From Candidatus Ventrousia excrementavium (GTDB lineage Bacteria > Bacillota > Clostridia > Oscillospirales > Butyricicoccaceae): 40,492 nucleotides of DNA. The translations under genes were made by a program, and so were the position numbers. The first letter of the stretch is position 1, and the number at the start of each line of letters is the position of its first letter. The notes beneath the pieces are model-generated. The model was not told the origin of the DNA and ran no database searches. It worked only from the letters and a program-made list of their open reading frames with translations. Shown piece after piece: positions 1 to 10,725 of this stretch. The DNA is taken from positions 1 to 40,492 of the forward strand of contig DVMR01000069.1 of assembly GCA_018714845.1 (NCBI GenBank), in the 5' to 3' direction.

Positions 1-1219
<1,219 letters not shown>

Positions 1220-1272
1220 GGTGTTCCTTCCTTTTCAGTGGGATGTGGGGCGAATGGACGGGGCCGGTCCGA

Positions 1273-3494
<2,222 letters not shown>

Positions 3495-3496
3495 AG

Positions 3497-4597
3497 CTAA
3501 AAAATCCTCCCGTTTTCGACCCGCAGGCGGCGGCCGCTGGGGCTGAACCGCCCCGTGTCTTCGCAGCAGGTGATAATGGCCTGCCCGCCCGGCGTGTGTT
3601 CGACGACGTAGCTCTGCCGCGCGCTGTCCAGCTCGCTTAGAACATCGTCAAGCAGCAGCACGGGATATTCACCGCAGTCGCGGAAAAAAAGCTCGCGCTC
3701 AGCAAACTTCATGGCCAGTGCCGTCGACCGGGTCTGCCCCTGCGACGCAAAGGCCCGGCAGGGCCGTCCATCGATTTCCATGACAAGGTCGTCCTTATGC
3801 GGACCCGACAGACACTGTCCGAGCCGCAGCTCAGCCTCGCGATGACTTTCAAGATGCCGGAAAAAGGCGGCCTCCAGCTCGTTTTGCGGACCGGACGGGT
3901 CTTCAATGGTCGACACAGTGGCATAACGCATGGTCAGCTTTTCCCGGCCGCCCGAAATGTCATTGTAAATCTCCTGACAAATCGGCGCCAGCAGCGCTGT
4001 AAAGCGCGCTCTGTAACCAATCAGCGCTGTCCCGACGGTGACAATGCGGGCGTCAAAATCCGGCAACACAGCCATCATGGCGGCTCTCCGCTCCTCATCG
4101 CGCAGCAGGCGCGTCTTATGGTCAATCAGTTTCTGGTACTCCGTCAAAAGCTCGGCATACCGCGGGCGCAGCTGACATAGCGCCGTGTCCAGAAACCGCC
4201 GGCGGGCCGCCGCTCCGTCACGCAGCAGCGACAGGTCTTCGGGCGCGAACAAAACGCAGCGGAGCACGTCAGACAGCCTGCTCTGCCGGGTCGCTTTGAC
4301 ACCGTTGACCGTCGTTGTTCCCCGGCCGGAAAGGGGCAGCGTCATCCTGATTTCAAAATCCCGGTTTCGGACATGCAGCCCGGCCTCGATAAAAGCGCTC
4401 TGTGCACCGAAGCGAACCATCTCGCTTTTTCTGCCGGCGCGCCATGACCGGCTTCCCGTCAAAAGAAAGACAGCCTCCAGAACATTGGTTTTTCCCTGTG
4501 CGTTGGGCCCAATGAGCAGGTTAACGCCGTCCTGCAATGTCAGTTCCTGCTGTTCGTAGTTGCGAAAATCGCGCAGGCAGAGGCGGTCAAGGCGCAT
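3497..4597 (-). CDS. recF: DNA replication and repair protein RecF
   Basis: RecF is an SMC-like ATPase that helps load RecA onto gapped DNA with RecO and RecR. It has 366 residues, the usual family length. It opens MRLDRLCLRDFRNYEQQEL and has the Walker A motif GPNAQGKTN at residues 30-38. The signature region lies near LSGPHKDDLVMEIDGRP with the SQGQTRSTALAMKFAE block. The Walker B/D-loop is VLLLDDVLSELDSARQ. The ATG at 4597 overlaps the end of the yaaA-like gene by 11 bases and has little ribosome binding site of its own, which suggests translational coupling. The gene is part of the dnaA-dnaN-yaaA-recF-remB-gyrB-gyrA cluster. Confidence 0.97.
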   Translation of the reverse strand: MRLDRLCLRDFRNYEQQELTLQDGVNLLIGPNAQGKTNVLEAVFLLTGSRSWRAGRKSEMVRFGAQSAFIEAGLHVRNRDFEIRMTLPLSGRGTTTVNGVKATRQSRLSDVLRCVLFAPEDLSLLRDGAAARRRFLDTALCQLRPRYAELLTEYQKLIDHKTRLLRDEERRAAMMAVLPDFDARIVTVGTALIGYRARFTALLAPICQEIYNDISGGREKLTMRYATVSTIEDPSGPQNELEAAFFRHLESHREAELRLGQCLSGPHKDDLVMEIDGRPCRAFASQGQTRSTALAMKFAERELFFRDCGEYPVLLLDDVLSELDSARQSYVVEHTPGGQAIITCCEDTGRFSPSGRRLRVENGRIF

Positions 4598-4817
4598 GAC
4601 GCGTCACCGCCAGAAGCTGGCCTGAACATTCGACTTTGTCGCCCGGCACGATTTTGCGGCCGCGCTGCGTGCATACTGCGCCGTTTACAAGGACTTGTCC
4701 GTCGGCAATGCGTATTTTGGCTTCGCCGCCTGTCATACAGAGTCCGGACAGCTTTAAAAGACTGTCGAGCTTGATAAAAGGGGTGTCGATGGGCACCTGT
4801 TGTTCCCCGTGAAACAT
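4587..4817 (-). CDS. yaaA: S4-domain RNA-binding protein, YaaA family
   Basis: This is a 76-residue S4-domain protein located between dnaN and recF, as in many Firmicutes. The S4 signature is FIKLDSLLKLSGLCMTGGEAKIRIADGQV followed by LVNGAVCTQRGRKIVPGDKVE, the alpha-L motif that binds RNA. In B. subtilis the orthologue YaaA (RlbA) has been linked to ribosome assembly. The ATG at 4817 directly follows the dnaN stop codon (TAA then ATG), and the 3' end overlaps recF by 11 bases, so dnaN, yaaA and recF look translationally coupled. The family assignment is firm. The exact RNA target is not visible from sequence. Confidence 0.93.
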   Translation of the reverse strand: MFHGEQQVPIDTPFIKLDSLLKLSGLCMTGGEAKIRIADGQVLVNGAVCTQRGRKIVPGDKVECSGQLLAVTRHAP

Positions 4818-5927
4818 TTATTCACCCGCTTTAAGGCGAACGGGAAGAACCAGATAGGTAAATGCGTCGCCTTCAACGGGGCGCAGCACGCAGGGAGACA
4901 GTCCGCTTTTGAGCTCCAGCATACAGATATCGCTGTCCACGGCGCGCAGCGCGTCGAGCAGATAACGGTTGTTAAAGCCGATTTCAATCGGCTCAGGACA
5001 GGGGGCAAGCTCGAGTTCGTCGTAAGAGCGGCCCAGAGCTGTGATGCACGACAGTTTGAGACCGTGTTCGTCAAACAGGCAGCGGACCGGATTTTTCAGA
5101 CGTTCGGAAATGATGAGGGAGACGCGCTCAACTGCGGTGATGACGGCTTTTACGTCAATTTCCAGCTTGATGGGCTGGTCTGCCGGCACGGCGCCGCGGT
5201 AGTTGAGAAATTCACCTTCGAGCAGGCGTGTTGTCACAACAGTGCCGCTGAACTGAAACAGGGCATGCTTTTGTTCTGGACAGATGGTGGTCGGTTCGTC
5301 GTCTTCGGGCAGAATGCGCGAAAGCTCGCGCAGCGTGTCACCAGGCACGACAAAATGGAAGCCGCTGTGGCGCAGATTTTGGCATTCTGCTTTGCGAATG
5401 GCCAGACGATAACCATCGACAGAAACAATGGTCAGTTGTTCGTCTTCAACTTCAAACAGTGACCCGGTGTGAATGGGCTTGTTTTCATTGTCGGAAATGG
5501 CAAAGCTGGTGCGTGAAATCATGTCGCGCAGCACGCTGTTGGAGATTCGGACGCCGGCGTCGCTGTCAACGCTGGGCAGGTCGGGGTATTCTTCAGCTGA
5601 TGTAGACATGATATTGAACTCTGATACGCCGCACTTGATGGTCGCCATCAGGCGGTCGTCAACTGAGATTTCAATGATATCATCGGGCAGTTTGCGAATG
5701 ATGTCAGAAAAGATGCGGGCATTGATGACAGCGGCTCCTGACTCGGTGACATCGGCGTCAAAGTTTTTCTGGATGGCAGTTTTGAAATTATAGCCGCACA
5801 GGCTGACATCTGTTCCTGCTGTGATGAGCAGTCCCTCAAGTGCGGGAATGGAGCTTTTGGGGGAGACAGCGTGGATGCAGACAGAGATGGCGTCGTTTAA
5901 AACGGCTTTTTCACAGGAAAAACGCAT
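4818..5927 (-). CDS. dnaN: DNA polymerase III beta subunit (sliding clamp)
   Basis: DnaN is the ring-shaped processivity clamp of the replicative polymerase. It has 369 residues, a normal length. It begins MRFSCEKAVLNDAISVCIHAVSPKSSIPALEGLLI, the standard first-domain pattern, and ends near LKSGLSPCVLRPVEGDAFTYLVLPVRL, matching the family's conserved C-terminal LPVR segment. The ATG at 5927 has AAAGGAG 7 bases upstream. It follows dnaA across a 225-base spacer that carries the probable origin, and it abuts the yaaA-like gene. Transcription runs away from the origin, co-directional with the leftward fork. Confidence 0.98.
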   Translation of the reverse strand: MRFSCEKAVLNDAISVCIHAVSPKSSIPALEGLLITAGTDVSLCGYNFKTAIQKNFDADVTESGAAVINARIFSDIIRKLPDDIIEISVDDRLMATIKCGVSEFNIMSTSAEEYPDLPSVDSDAGVRISNSVLRDMISRTSFAISDNENKPIHTGSLFEVEDEQLTIVSVDGYRLAIRKAECQNLRHSGFHFVVPGDTLRELSRILPEDDEPTTICPEQKHALFQFSGTVVTTRLLEGEFLNYRGAVPADQPIKLEIDVKAVITAVERVSLIISERLKNPVRCLFDEHGLKLSCITALGRSYDELELAPCPEPIEIGFNNRYLLDALRAVDSDICMLELKSGLSPCVLRPVEGDAFTYLVLPVRLKAGE

Positions 5928-5934
5928 TGGGGTG

Positions 5935-6125
5935 CTCCTTTCGGTTTAAACTAAAGGTTTCTTTTAGCAGTAGTAATAGAGGGTGTGGGTTTTGGGGATA
6001 AACGCTGTGACATCCTGCAATATCATGGTTTGCGCGTTCACAGCAGGGTGTGTGTGAAGCTGGGGGTTATCCACGCGTTTCCACAGTATTGATTTTTCCA
6101 CAAATGACTTATTTTTGTTCACAGG
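5935..6125. other. Putative chromosomal replication origin (DnaA-box cluster)
   Basis: The dnaN-dnaA spacer holds several close matches to the DnaA box TTATCCACA. TTATCCACG lies at 6067-6075 (plus strand, one mismatch). TTTTCCACA lies at 6094-6102 (one mismatch). TTGTTCACA lies at 6115-6123 (one mismatch to the TTATTCACA variant). TTATCCCCA lies on the minus strand at 5993-6001 (one mismatch). Weaker sites are GTTTCCACA at 6077-6085 and GCGTTCACA at 6034-6042. The dnaN side carries an AT-rich stretch at 5944-5966. I saw no good box in the region upstream of dnaA (7452-7678), so the origin appears to lie mainly in the dnaA-dnaN interval. Activity is inferred. Confidence 0.82.
5965..5979 (+). 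other. DnaA-trio-like array next to the DnaA boxes
   Basis: Five consecutive triplets, TAG CAG TAG TAA TAG, run 5' to 3' on the plus strand. Read 3' to 5' they give GAT-AAT-GAT-GAC-GAT, matching the DnaA-trio motif on which DnaA assembles on single-stranded DNA in Bacillus-type origins. The order from right to left is dnaA, DnaA boxes, a G-rich stretch, the trios, an AT-rich stretch and then dnaN. This is the same geometry as the known unwinding module. It is a pattern match, not a demonstrated site. Confidence 0.65.
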
Positions 6126-6140
6126 GCATTGGGGACAGAA

Positions 6141-6163
6141 AAAACCGTCGAATCAGCGGTTTT
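6141..6163 (-). terminator. Weak hairpin at the 3' end of dnaA
   Basis: On the minus strand AAAACCG, a 9-base loop and CGGTTTT form a 7-bp stem followed by further T residues. The dnaA stop codon (6153-6155) falls in the loop. It could be a weak terminator or attenuator between dnaA and dnaN. The stem is short and AT-rich at its base, so read-through into dnaN is likely. Confidence 0.4.
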
Positions 6164-7451
6164 GAATGTTCTTTTTCATGTCAGCAATTTCATTTTGCAG
6201 TTCAGGCTCATTCTTCAGCCGTTCTTCGATTTTGTTGATGGCATATAGTGCCGTTGTGTGGTCACGGCCCATGAATTTTCCGATTTCAGGCAGTGACATA
6301 CCGGTCATTTCACGAATCAGGTAAATGGCCGCCTGACGTGGGCCGACAACGTCGCGTGTTTTGGCGCTGCCGCGGATGCGTTCGGCCGGGATGCTGTAGA
6401 ACGAGGCGACCTCCTGCAAAATCAGATCAGGCGTCGGGTGAGCGCCGGGATTTTCACGGAAGATGTCGCGGATGGCGTCCTGCGCCATTTCCATGTCCAG
6501 AGCGCGGCCCATCAGTGAATGATAGGCATAGATTTTTTTGACTGCTCCTTCGAGCTGCCGCACGTTGCTTTGGATGCTTTCGGCGACGTATTGGACAATT
6601 TTCGGCGTCAGCGACATGCCGAGATCGCGCGCCTTGGCTGAAATCATGGCCATGCGCGTCTCAAGGTCAGGGGGCTGAATGTCGGCCAGAAGACCCCATT
6701 CAAACCTCGTGCGCAGACGCTCTTCCAGGGTTAGAATTTCTTTGGGAGGCCGGTCAGAGGTCAGAACAATCTGTTTGCCCGCCTCATGCATGGTGTTGAA
6801 GGTATGAAAGAACTCCTCCTGTGTCTGCACTTTGCCGGCGATAAACTGAATGTCGTCAACGAGAAAAAGGTCGGCCTGCCGGTATTTATTGCGGAACTCA
6901 GCCACTGTACCGCTTTGAATGGAGGAGACCAGATCGTTTGTAAACTCATCGCCTTTGACGTAAACTACCCGCATGCCGCTGTGCCTGCGCCGCAGTTCGC
7001 CGGCAATGGCGTAGAGCAGATGCGTTTTTCCCAGGCCGGACTGGCCATAGATAAACAGCGGATTGTAGACTGCCGCCGGGCTGTTGGCAACGGCGAGGGC
7101 GGCAGCATGGGCAAAGCGGTTACTGGGCCCGACGATGAACTTGGCAAATGTATAGTGGCTGTAAACCGAATCTTCGTTTTCAAGCCGCCAGACGGCGAGT
7201 TCCTCTTCGCCGCACAGGTACAGCGGCGTCAGCCGTTCGCCCAAAAGCTCGTAAATCGCCTGAGAAACATTGTCAAAATAGTGTTTCTGCATGGTCTCGC
7301 GTTTGACTTCATTAGGGGTGTAGATGACCAGATGGCCGTTTTTGATGGCAATGGCCTCAGCGTCGCTGAACCAGGTTGAAACAATAACCTCGCCCAAATC
7401 GCGCTCGAGGATCTTTATGACAGCGTCAAGCAGGGCTGACGGCGTATACAA
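6153..7451 (-). CDS. dnaA: Chromosomal replication initiator DnaA
   Basis: DnaA is the AAA+ initiator that binds DnaA boxes and melts the origin. From the TTG at 7451 it has 432 residues. Domain I starts YTPSALLDAVIKIL. Domain II is almost absent, only a short stretch around residues 82-100. Domain III begins at YTFAKFIVGPSNRFA with Walker A GQSGLGKT at 136-143 and Walker B LFLVDDIQFI. The C-terminal helix-turn-helix shows the DnaA signature GRDHTTALYAI. The TTG start is preferred because AGAGGAG lies about 6 bases upstream. The longer ATG at 7526 lies between the -35 and -10 boxes of the evident promoter, so it would not be in the transcript. Confidence 0.97.
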   Translation of the reverse strand: MYTPSALLDAVIKILERDLGEVIVSTWFSDAEAIAIKNGHLVIYTPNEVKRETMQKHYFDNVSQAIYELLGERLTPLYLCGEEELAVWRLENEDSVYSHYTFAKFIVGPSNRFAHAAALAVANSPAAVYNPLFIYGQSGLGKTHLLYAIAGELRRRHSGMRVVYVKGDEFTNDLVSSIQSGTVAEFRNKYRQADLFLVDDIQFIAGKVQTQEEFFHTFNTMHEAGKQIVLTSDRPPKEILTLEERLRTRFEWGLLADIQPPDLETRMAMISAKARDLGMSLTPKIVQYVAESIQSNVRQLEGAVKKIYAYHSLMGRALDMEMAQDAIRDIFRENPGAHPTPDLILQEVASFYSIPAERIRGSAKTRDVVGPRQAAIYLIREMTGMSLPEIGKFMGRDHTTALYAINKIEERLKNEPELQNEIADMKKNIQNR

Positions 7452-7516
7452 TGCGATCTCCTCTTTCTCTTTCCAAACTGCGCGGACATGCGGCGCATAA
7501 AACACCACTATACGGT

Positions 7517-7545
7517 AGTATAGCATATTTTTGACCGCTTCACAA
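7517..7545 (-). promoter_or_regulatory. Sigma-A promoter of dnaA
   Basis: On the minus strand, TTGTGA (7540-7545), a 17-base spacer and TATACT (7517-7522) make a near-consensus promoter. Transcription would start near 7510, leaving a leader of about 60 bases before the TTG at 7451. Confidence 0.8.
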
Positions 7546-7614
7546 GAATATTAGACTATATTTATCTTGTTTTCCTCTAATATAATCGCGCGCGCGAGGA
7601 TTTTGTTCCAGCCC

Positions 7615-7643
7615 TTGTCATTCTATGTGTTTTAGGGTACAAT
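7615..7643 (+). promoter_or_regulatory. Sigma-A promoter of mnmA
   Basis: TTGTCA (7615-7620), a 17-base spacer and TACAAT (7638-7643) precede mnmA by about 35 bases. AAAGGA at about 7661-7666 supplies the ribosome binding site. The stretch between this promoter and the divergent dnaA promoter is AT-rich, with one alternating CG run near 7588-7596. Confidence 0.8.
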
Positions 7644-7678
7644 GGCCGCAGAAACGCAATGAAAGGATTCCATAGAGC

Positions 7679-8731
7679 ATGAAAGAAAAAACCGTTGTGC
7701 TCGGCCTGTCGGGCGGCGTAGATTCTGCCTGCACTGCTGTTTTTCTGCGCGAGCAGGGCTATACTGTTATCGGCGCATTTTTATCCTGCTCAGGCTCTGA
7801 TGACAGCGCTGCCCGCCGCACAGCGCAGCAGCTGGGCATTGACTTTGTCTGCATTGACATGACGCGGGAGCTTGAAAGTCATGTTATTGAGCCCTTTGTC
7901 CGCGGCTATGTCTGCGGTATGACGCCCATTCCGTGCGTACTGTGCAATCCGGCCGTTAAATTTCGCCTGCTTTTTGACCTGGCTGACCGCCTGGGTGCAC
8001 AGTATGTTGCGACCGGCCATTACGCCCGTACCGGACGGACGGCTGAGGGAGTGCCGGCGCTCTACCGGTCGCCGGCATCCAACGACCAGGCTTATATGCT
8101 GTACCGCCTGCCGTGTGCGTGGATTGAAAGGCTCTTGCTGCCGCTGGGAGAGGAGAAAAGCAAGGCCGATATCCGCGCATACGCGCACCGGGCAGGCGTA
8201 GACGTGTTTGACAAGCCGGACAGCATGGAAATTTGCTTTATCCCGGACAACAACTATGCCGCTTTTATCGAAAGCCGGGGCGTTTGTCCGCCGCCCGGCG
8301 ATTTTGTCGACGAGCAGGGCAGAGTGTTGGGCCGCCACAAAGGTATCCACCACTATACGGTCGGGCAGCGCCGCGGTCTGGGAATTGCCGCCGAAGGGCG
8401 GCTGTACGTCACACGGATTGACCCGCAGAGTAACCGTGTCGTGCTGGCCCTTACAGACCCGTACAGGGCGCAAATCACTCTGGGGGAACTTTATATAACG
8501 GCGCCGGAATATGGCGCTCTGAGCGCCTTTGAAGCCGATGTAATGGTTAGACACGGGAAAAAGATCTATCCCGCCCGGGTCGTTCGGACAGGAGAAACCA
8601 CGGCGCGTGTCGATTTTCACGAGCCGGCGCGGGCTCCGTCGCCGGGACAGAGCGCTGTTTTTTTTGGTCCGGACGGCCGCGTATTGGGCGGAGGCATCAT
8701 TCAGCGCGAAGCACAGGAAGCCGGACGATAA
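7679..8731 (+). CDS. mnmA: tRNA-specific 2-thiouridylase MnmA
   Basis: MnmA installs the 2-thio group on wobble uridine 34 of Lys, Glu and Gln tRNAs, using ATP and a persulfide sulfur donor. It has 350 residues, a normal length. The ATP-pyrophosphatase loop SGGVDS is at residues 11-16. The catalytic cysteine pair is Cys89 in IPCVLCNPAVKF and Cys186 in MEICFIPD, matching E. coli Cys102 and Cys199. The segments ATGHYAR and GQRRGLGI are typical of the tRNA-binding region. It is monocistronic, with its own promoter and a terminator immediately after the stop. It is divergent from dnaA, a position held by rpmH in many Firmicutes. Confidence 0.96.
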   Translation: MKEKTVVLGLSGGVDSACTAVFLREQGYTVIGAFLSCSGSDDSAARRTAQQLGIDFVCIDMTRELESHVIEPFVRGYVCGMTPIPCVLCNPAVKFRLLFDLADRLGAQYVATGHYARTGRTAEGVPALYRSPASNDQAYMLYRLPCAWIERLLLPLGEEKSKADIRAYAHRAGVDVFDKPDSMEICFIPDNNYAAFIESRGVCPPPGDFVDEQGRVLGRHKGIHHYTVGQRRGLGIAAEGRLYVTRIDPQSNRVVLALTDPYRAQITLGELYITAPEYGALSAFEADVMVRHGKKIYPARVVRTGETTARVDFHEPARAPSPGQSAVFFGPDGRVLGGGIIQREAQEAGR

Positions 8732-8759
8732 AAAGTGCAGGGCAAAGCCCTGCACTTTT
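8731..8759. terminator. Bidirectional terminator between mnmA and etfA
   Basis: AAAAGTGCAGGGC, an AAA loop and GCCCTGCACTTTT form a perfect 13-bp stem with A and T runs at its two ends. It can therefore end transcripts of the convergent mnmA and etfA genes. Confidence 0.85.
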
Positions 8760-8787
8760 CATATTTTGATACAATGTTGGCCGGATG

Positions 8788-9948
8788 TTATCCCAGCTTT
8801 TGCAGCAGCGCCTGCAGAACCTCTTCAGCGTCGGCAACGACGCGATAGTCGGCTGCGCTGAAAATAGCGGCGTCAGGGTCGGTGTTGACAGCGACGACGG
8901 TCTGCGCCCCGCCCATGCCGGCAAGATGCTGAATGGCCCCCGAAACGCCGAAGGCAATAAGCAGCCTGGGCGCGACTGCCGTGCCTGTCTGGCCAATCTG
9001 GTGCTCGCGGCCCATCCACCCCATGTCGACCAGGGGGCGGGTGACGCCGACCTGTGCGCCGAGGCGGTCGGCCAGCTGCTGCACCAGGGACAGGTTTTTA
9101 CGCGGCCCGATGCCGCGGCCGGCCGAAATGATGATGTCAGCCTGCGCAATGCCGCTCTGCGCCTTTTTCGCCTGACGTTCGAGGAGCTCGACCAGCCCCG
9201 CGCTGTCCGGGCCGGGGGACTGCTCTACGATTCCTCTGCGGCTCGCGTCGGGAACAGGCGCCGGCATGACGCCGGGGCGGACTGTCGCCATCTGCGGCCG
9301 GTGGTGGGGCGACATGATGGTCGCCATCAGGTTTCCGCCAAAGGCGGGGCGGGTCTGCAATAAAAGGCCGGTCTCAGGGTCAATGTCAAGCCCCGTGCAG
9401 TCGGCGGTCAGCCCCGCGCCCAGCCGTGCCGCTACGCGCGGCGCCAGCGAGCGCCCGAAGCCGGTCGCGCCGAACAGCAGGATTTCGGGTTTCTGCTCTT
9501 TGGCGAGCCCGGCGATCCAGTCGGTGTAAGGGGCATCCAGGCGGGTCTGCAGATATGTGCTGGGGCATGAGATGATTCTGTCGGCGCCGGCGGCAATCAG
9601 GGCGTCAGCATCTTCCCGCGTCCCGCAGGGAAGCAGCGCTGTGACGTAGGCGCCGCGCTTGTCAGCCAGCTGCCGCGCGCGCCCGGTCAGCTCGAGCGCA
9701 ACGGGCAGCAGCGCGTCGGCGCGTTCGGCAAAGACCCACACGCCAGCGGCTTCGTCGGCTTTCGCCGATCCGTTTCTTTCGATGGACAGGGCGTTTTTAG
9801 GGCAGCTCTGGACACAGGACGCGCATAAAACACACTTTTCATGGTCGATTGCAATGCCGTTCCCGGTTTTTTCAAGTGCGCCGTAAGCGCAGGCGCGTAC
9901 GCACAGGCCGCAGCCCACACAGCGCGCGGTGTCGAGCAGTAAAGCCAT
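8788..9948 (-). CDS. etfA: Electron transfer flavoprotein alpha subunit with N-terminal ferredoxin domain
   Basis: This is EtfA, 386 residues, carrying two [4Fe-4S] clusters at its N-terminus. The cysteines are Cys10, 13, 16, 20 and Cys39, 42, 45, 49 (CxxCxxCxxxC twice). The rest is an EtfA with the C-terminal FAD-binding part SAGRGIGPRKN, then DMGWMGREHQIGQTGTAVAPRLLIAFGVSGAIQHLAGM. Such ferredoxin-extended EtfA proteins occur in electron-bifurcating systems such as Acetobacterium LctC and CarE. Here it would pass electrons between EtfB flavin, ferredoxin and the partner dehydrogenase. The ATG at 9948 directly follows the etfB TAA, so the two are coupled. It is the last gene of the dehydrogenase-etfB-etfA operon. 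The lactate role is inferred from the neighbour. Confidence 0.93.
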   Translation of the reverse strand: MALLLDTARCVGCGLCVRACAYGALEKTGNGIAIDHEKCVLCASCVQSCPKNALSIERNGSAKADEAAGVWVFAERADALLPVALELTGRARQLADKRGAYVTALLPCGTREDADALIAAGADRIISCPSTYLQTRLDAPYTDWIAGLAKEQKPEILLFGATGFGRSLAPRVAARLGAGLTADCTGLDIDPETGLLLQTRPAFGGNLMATIMSPHHRPQMATVRPGVMPAPVPDASRRGIVEQSPGPDSAGLVELLERQAKKAQSGIAQADIIISAGRGIGPRKNLSLVQQLADRLGAQVGVTRPLVDMGWMGREHQIGQTGTAVAPRLLIAFGVSGAIQHLAGMGGAQTVVAVNTDPDAAIFSAADYRVVADAEEVLQALLQKLG

Positions 9949-10725
9949 TTAAAGCACCTCCCCGATGATGTCGGCGATAGCCGCGGCCTGTTCGGCGGCA
10001 GTGCCGTCAATGGAACGGGCCTGGCCCCGCCCCTGCGGTACAAAGGTCCGCGTCACCTGAGTCGGCGAGCCTGACAGCCCGCACTGGTCAGGGTCGGCAT
10101 TTGCATCCTGCGCGCTCAGCACAGTCACTTCAGACTGCTCACCGTGCAAAACGCCGGTAATGGACGGCAGGCGGGGGTTTCCCAGCTCGCGCGTAACGGT
10201 CAGAAGGGCGGGCAGAGGAACGCGCAGGCGCTCGACGCCGTCGTCGGTTTCGCGGCGAACAAACAGACAGTCCTGCCCCGGCTCGATGTCAAAAACATCG
10301 GTGACATGGGGAATGTCCAGCCGTTCGGCCAGCTCGGGCCCGATTTGCGCCGTGTCGCCGTCGACCGCCATGCGGCCGCACAGAATCAGGTCAAAGGGCG
10401 CGAGCTTTTTTGCACCAAGCGACAGCGCGTAGGAAGTGGCCAGCGTGTCGGCGCCGGCAAAGGCGCGGTCGGTCATAAGCATGGCGCGATCAGCGCCGCG
10501 GGCAATGCAGTCGCGTAGCATGGCGCTGCAGGCCGGAATGCCCATGCTGAGCACCGAGACCGTGCCGCCCAGCCTTTCACGCAGGCAGAGGGCCGCCTCG
10601 AGCGCGTGGCTGTCAAAGGGGTTGATGACGGCCGCACGGCCGTCGCGCACAATGGTGTTGGTCACGGGATCGAGACGCACCTCGTTGGACGAGGGCACCT
10701 GCTTGACGCAGACGATGATGTTCAT
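9949..10725 (-). CDS. etfB: Electron transfer flavoprotein beta subunit
   Basis: EtfB has 258 residues and pairs with EtfA. The start MNIIVCVKQVPSSNEVRLDP is the standard EtfB opening. The motif CGRMAVDGDTAQIGPELAERL matches the AMP/NAD-binding loop seen in bifurcating EtfB proteins. The ATG at 10725 has AGGAGG 7 bases upstream and overlaps the stop of the preceding dehydrogenase gene (ATGA, 4 bases). The longer frame from 10770 adds 15 residues that lie inside the dehydrogenase gene and do not fit the family. With the ferredoxin-type EtfA and an FAD-linked dehydrogenase it should form a bifurcating or confurcating complex. Whether NAD is the acceptor cannot be proven from sequence. Confidence 0.94.
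   Translation of the reverse strand: MNIIVCVKQVPSSNEVRLDPVTNTIVRDGRAAVINPFDSHALEAALCLRERLGGTVSVLSMGIPACSAMLRDCIARGADRAMLMTDRAFAGADTLATSYALSLGAKKLAPFDLILCGRMAVDGDTAQIGPELAERLDIPHVTDVFDIEPGQDCLFVRRETDDGVERLRVPLPALLTVTRELGNPRLPSITGVLHGEQSEVTVLSAQDANADPDQCGLSGSPTQVTRTFVPQGRGQARSIDGTAAEQAAAIADIIGEVL

Noticed and set aside
7452-7526. N-terminal extension of DnaA from the ATG at 7526
   Set aside because: The ATG lies between the -35 and -10 boxes of the dnaA promoter, and the extra residues do not fit the family.
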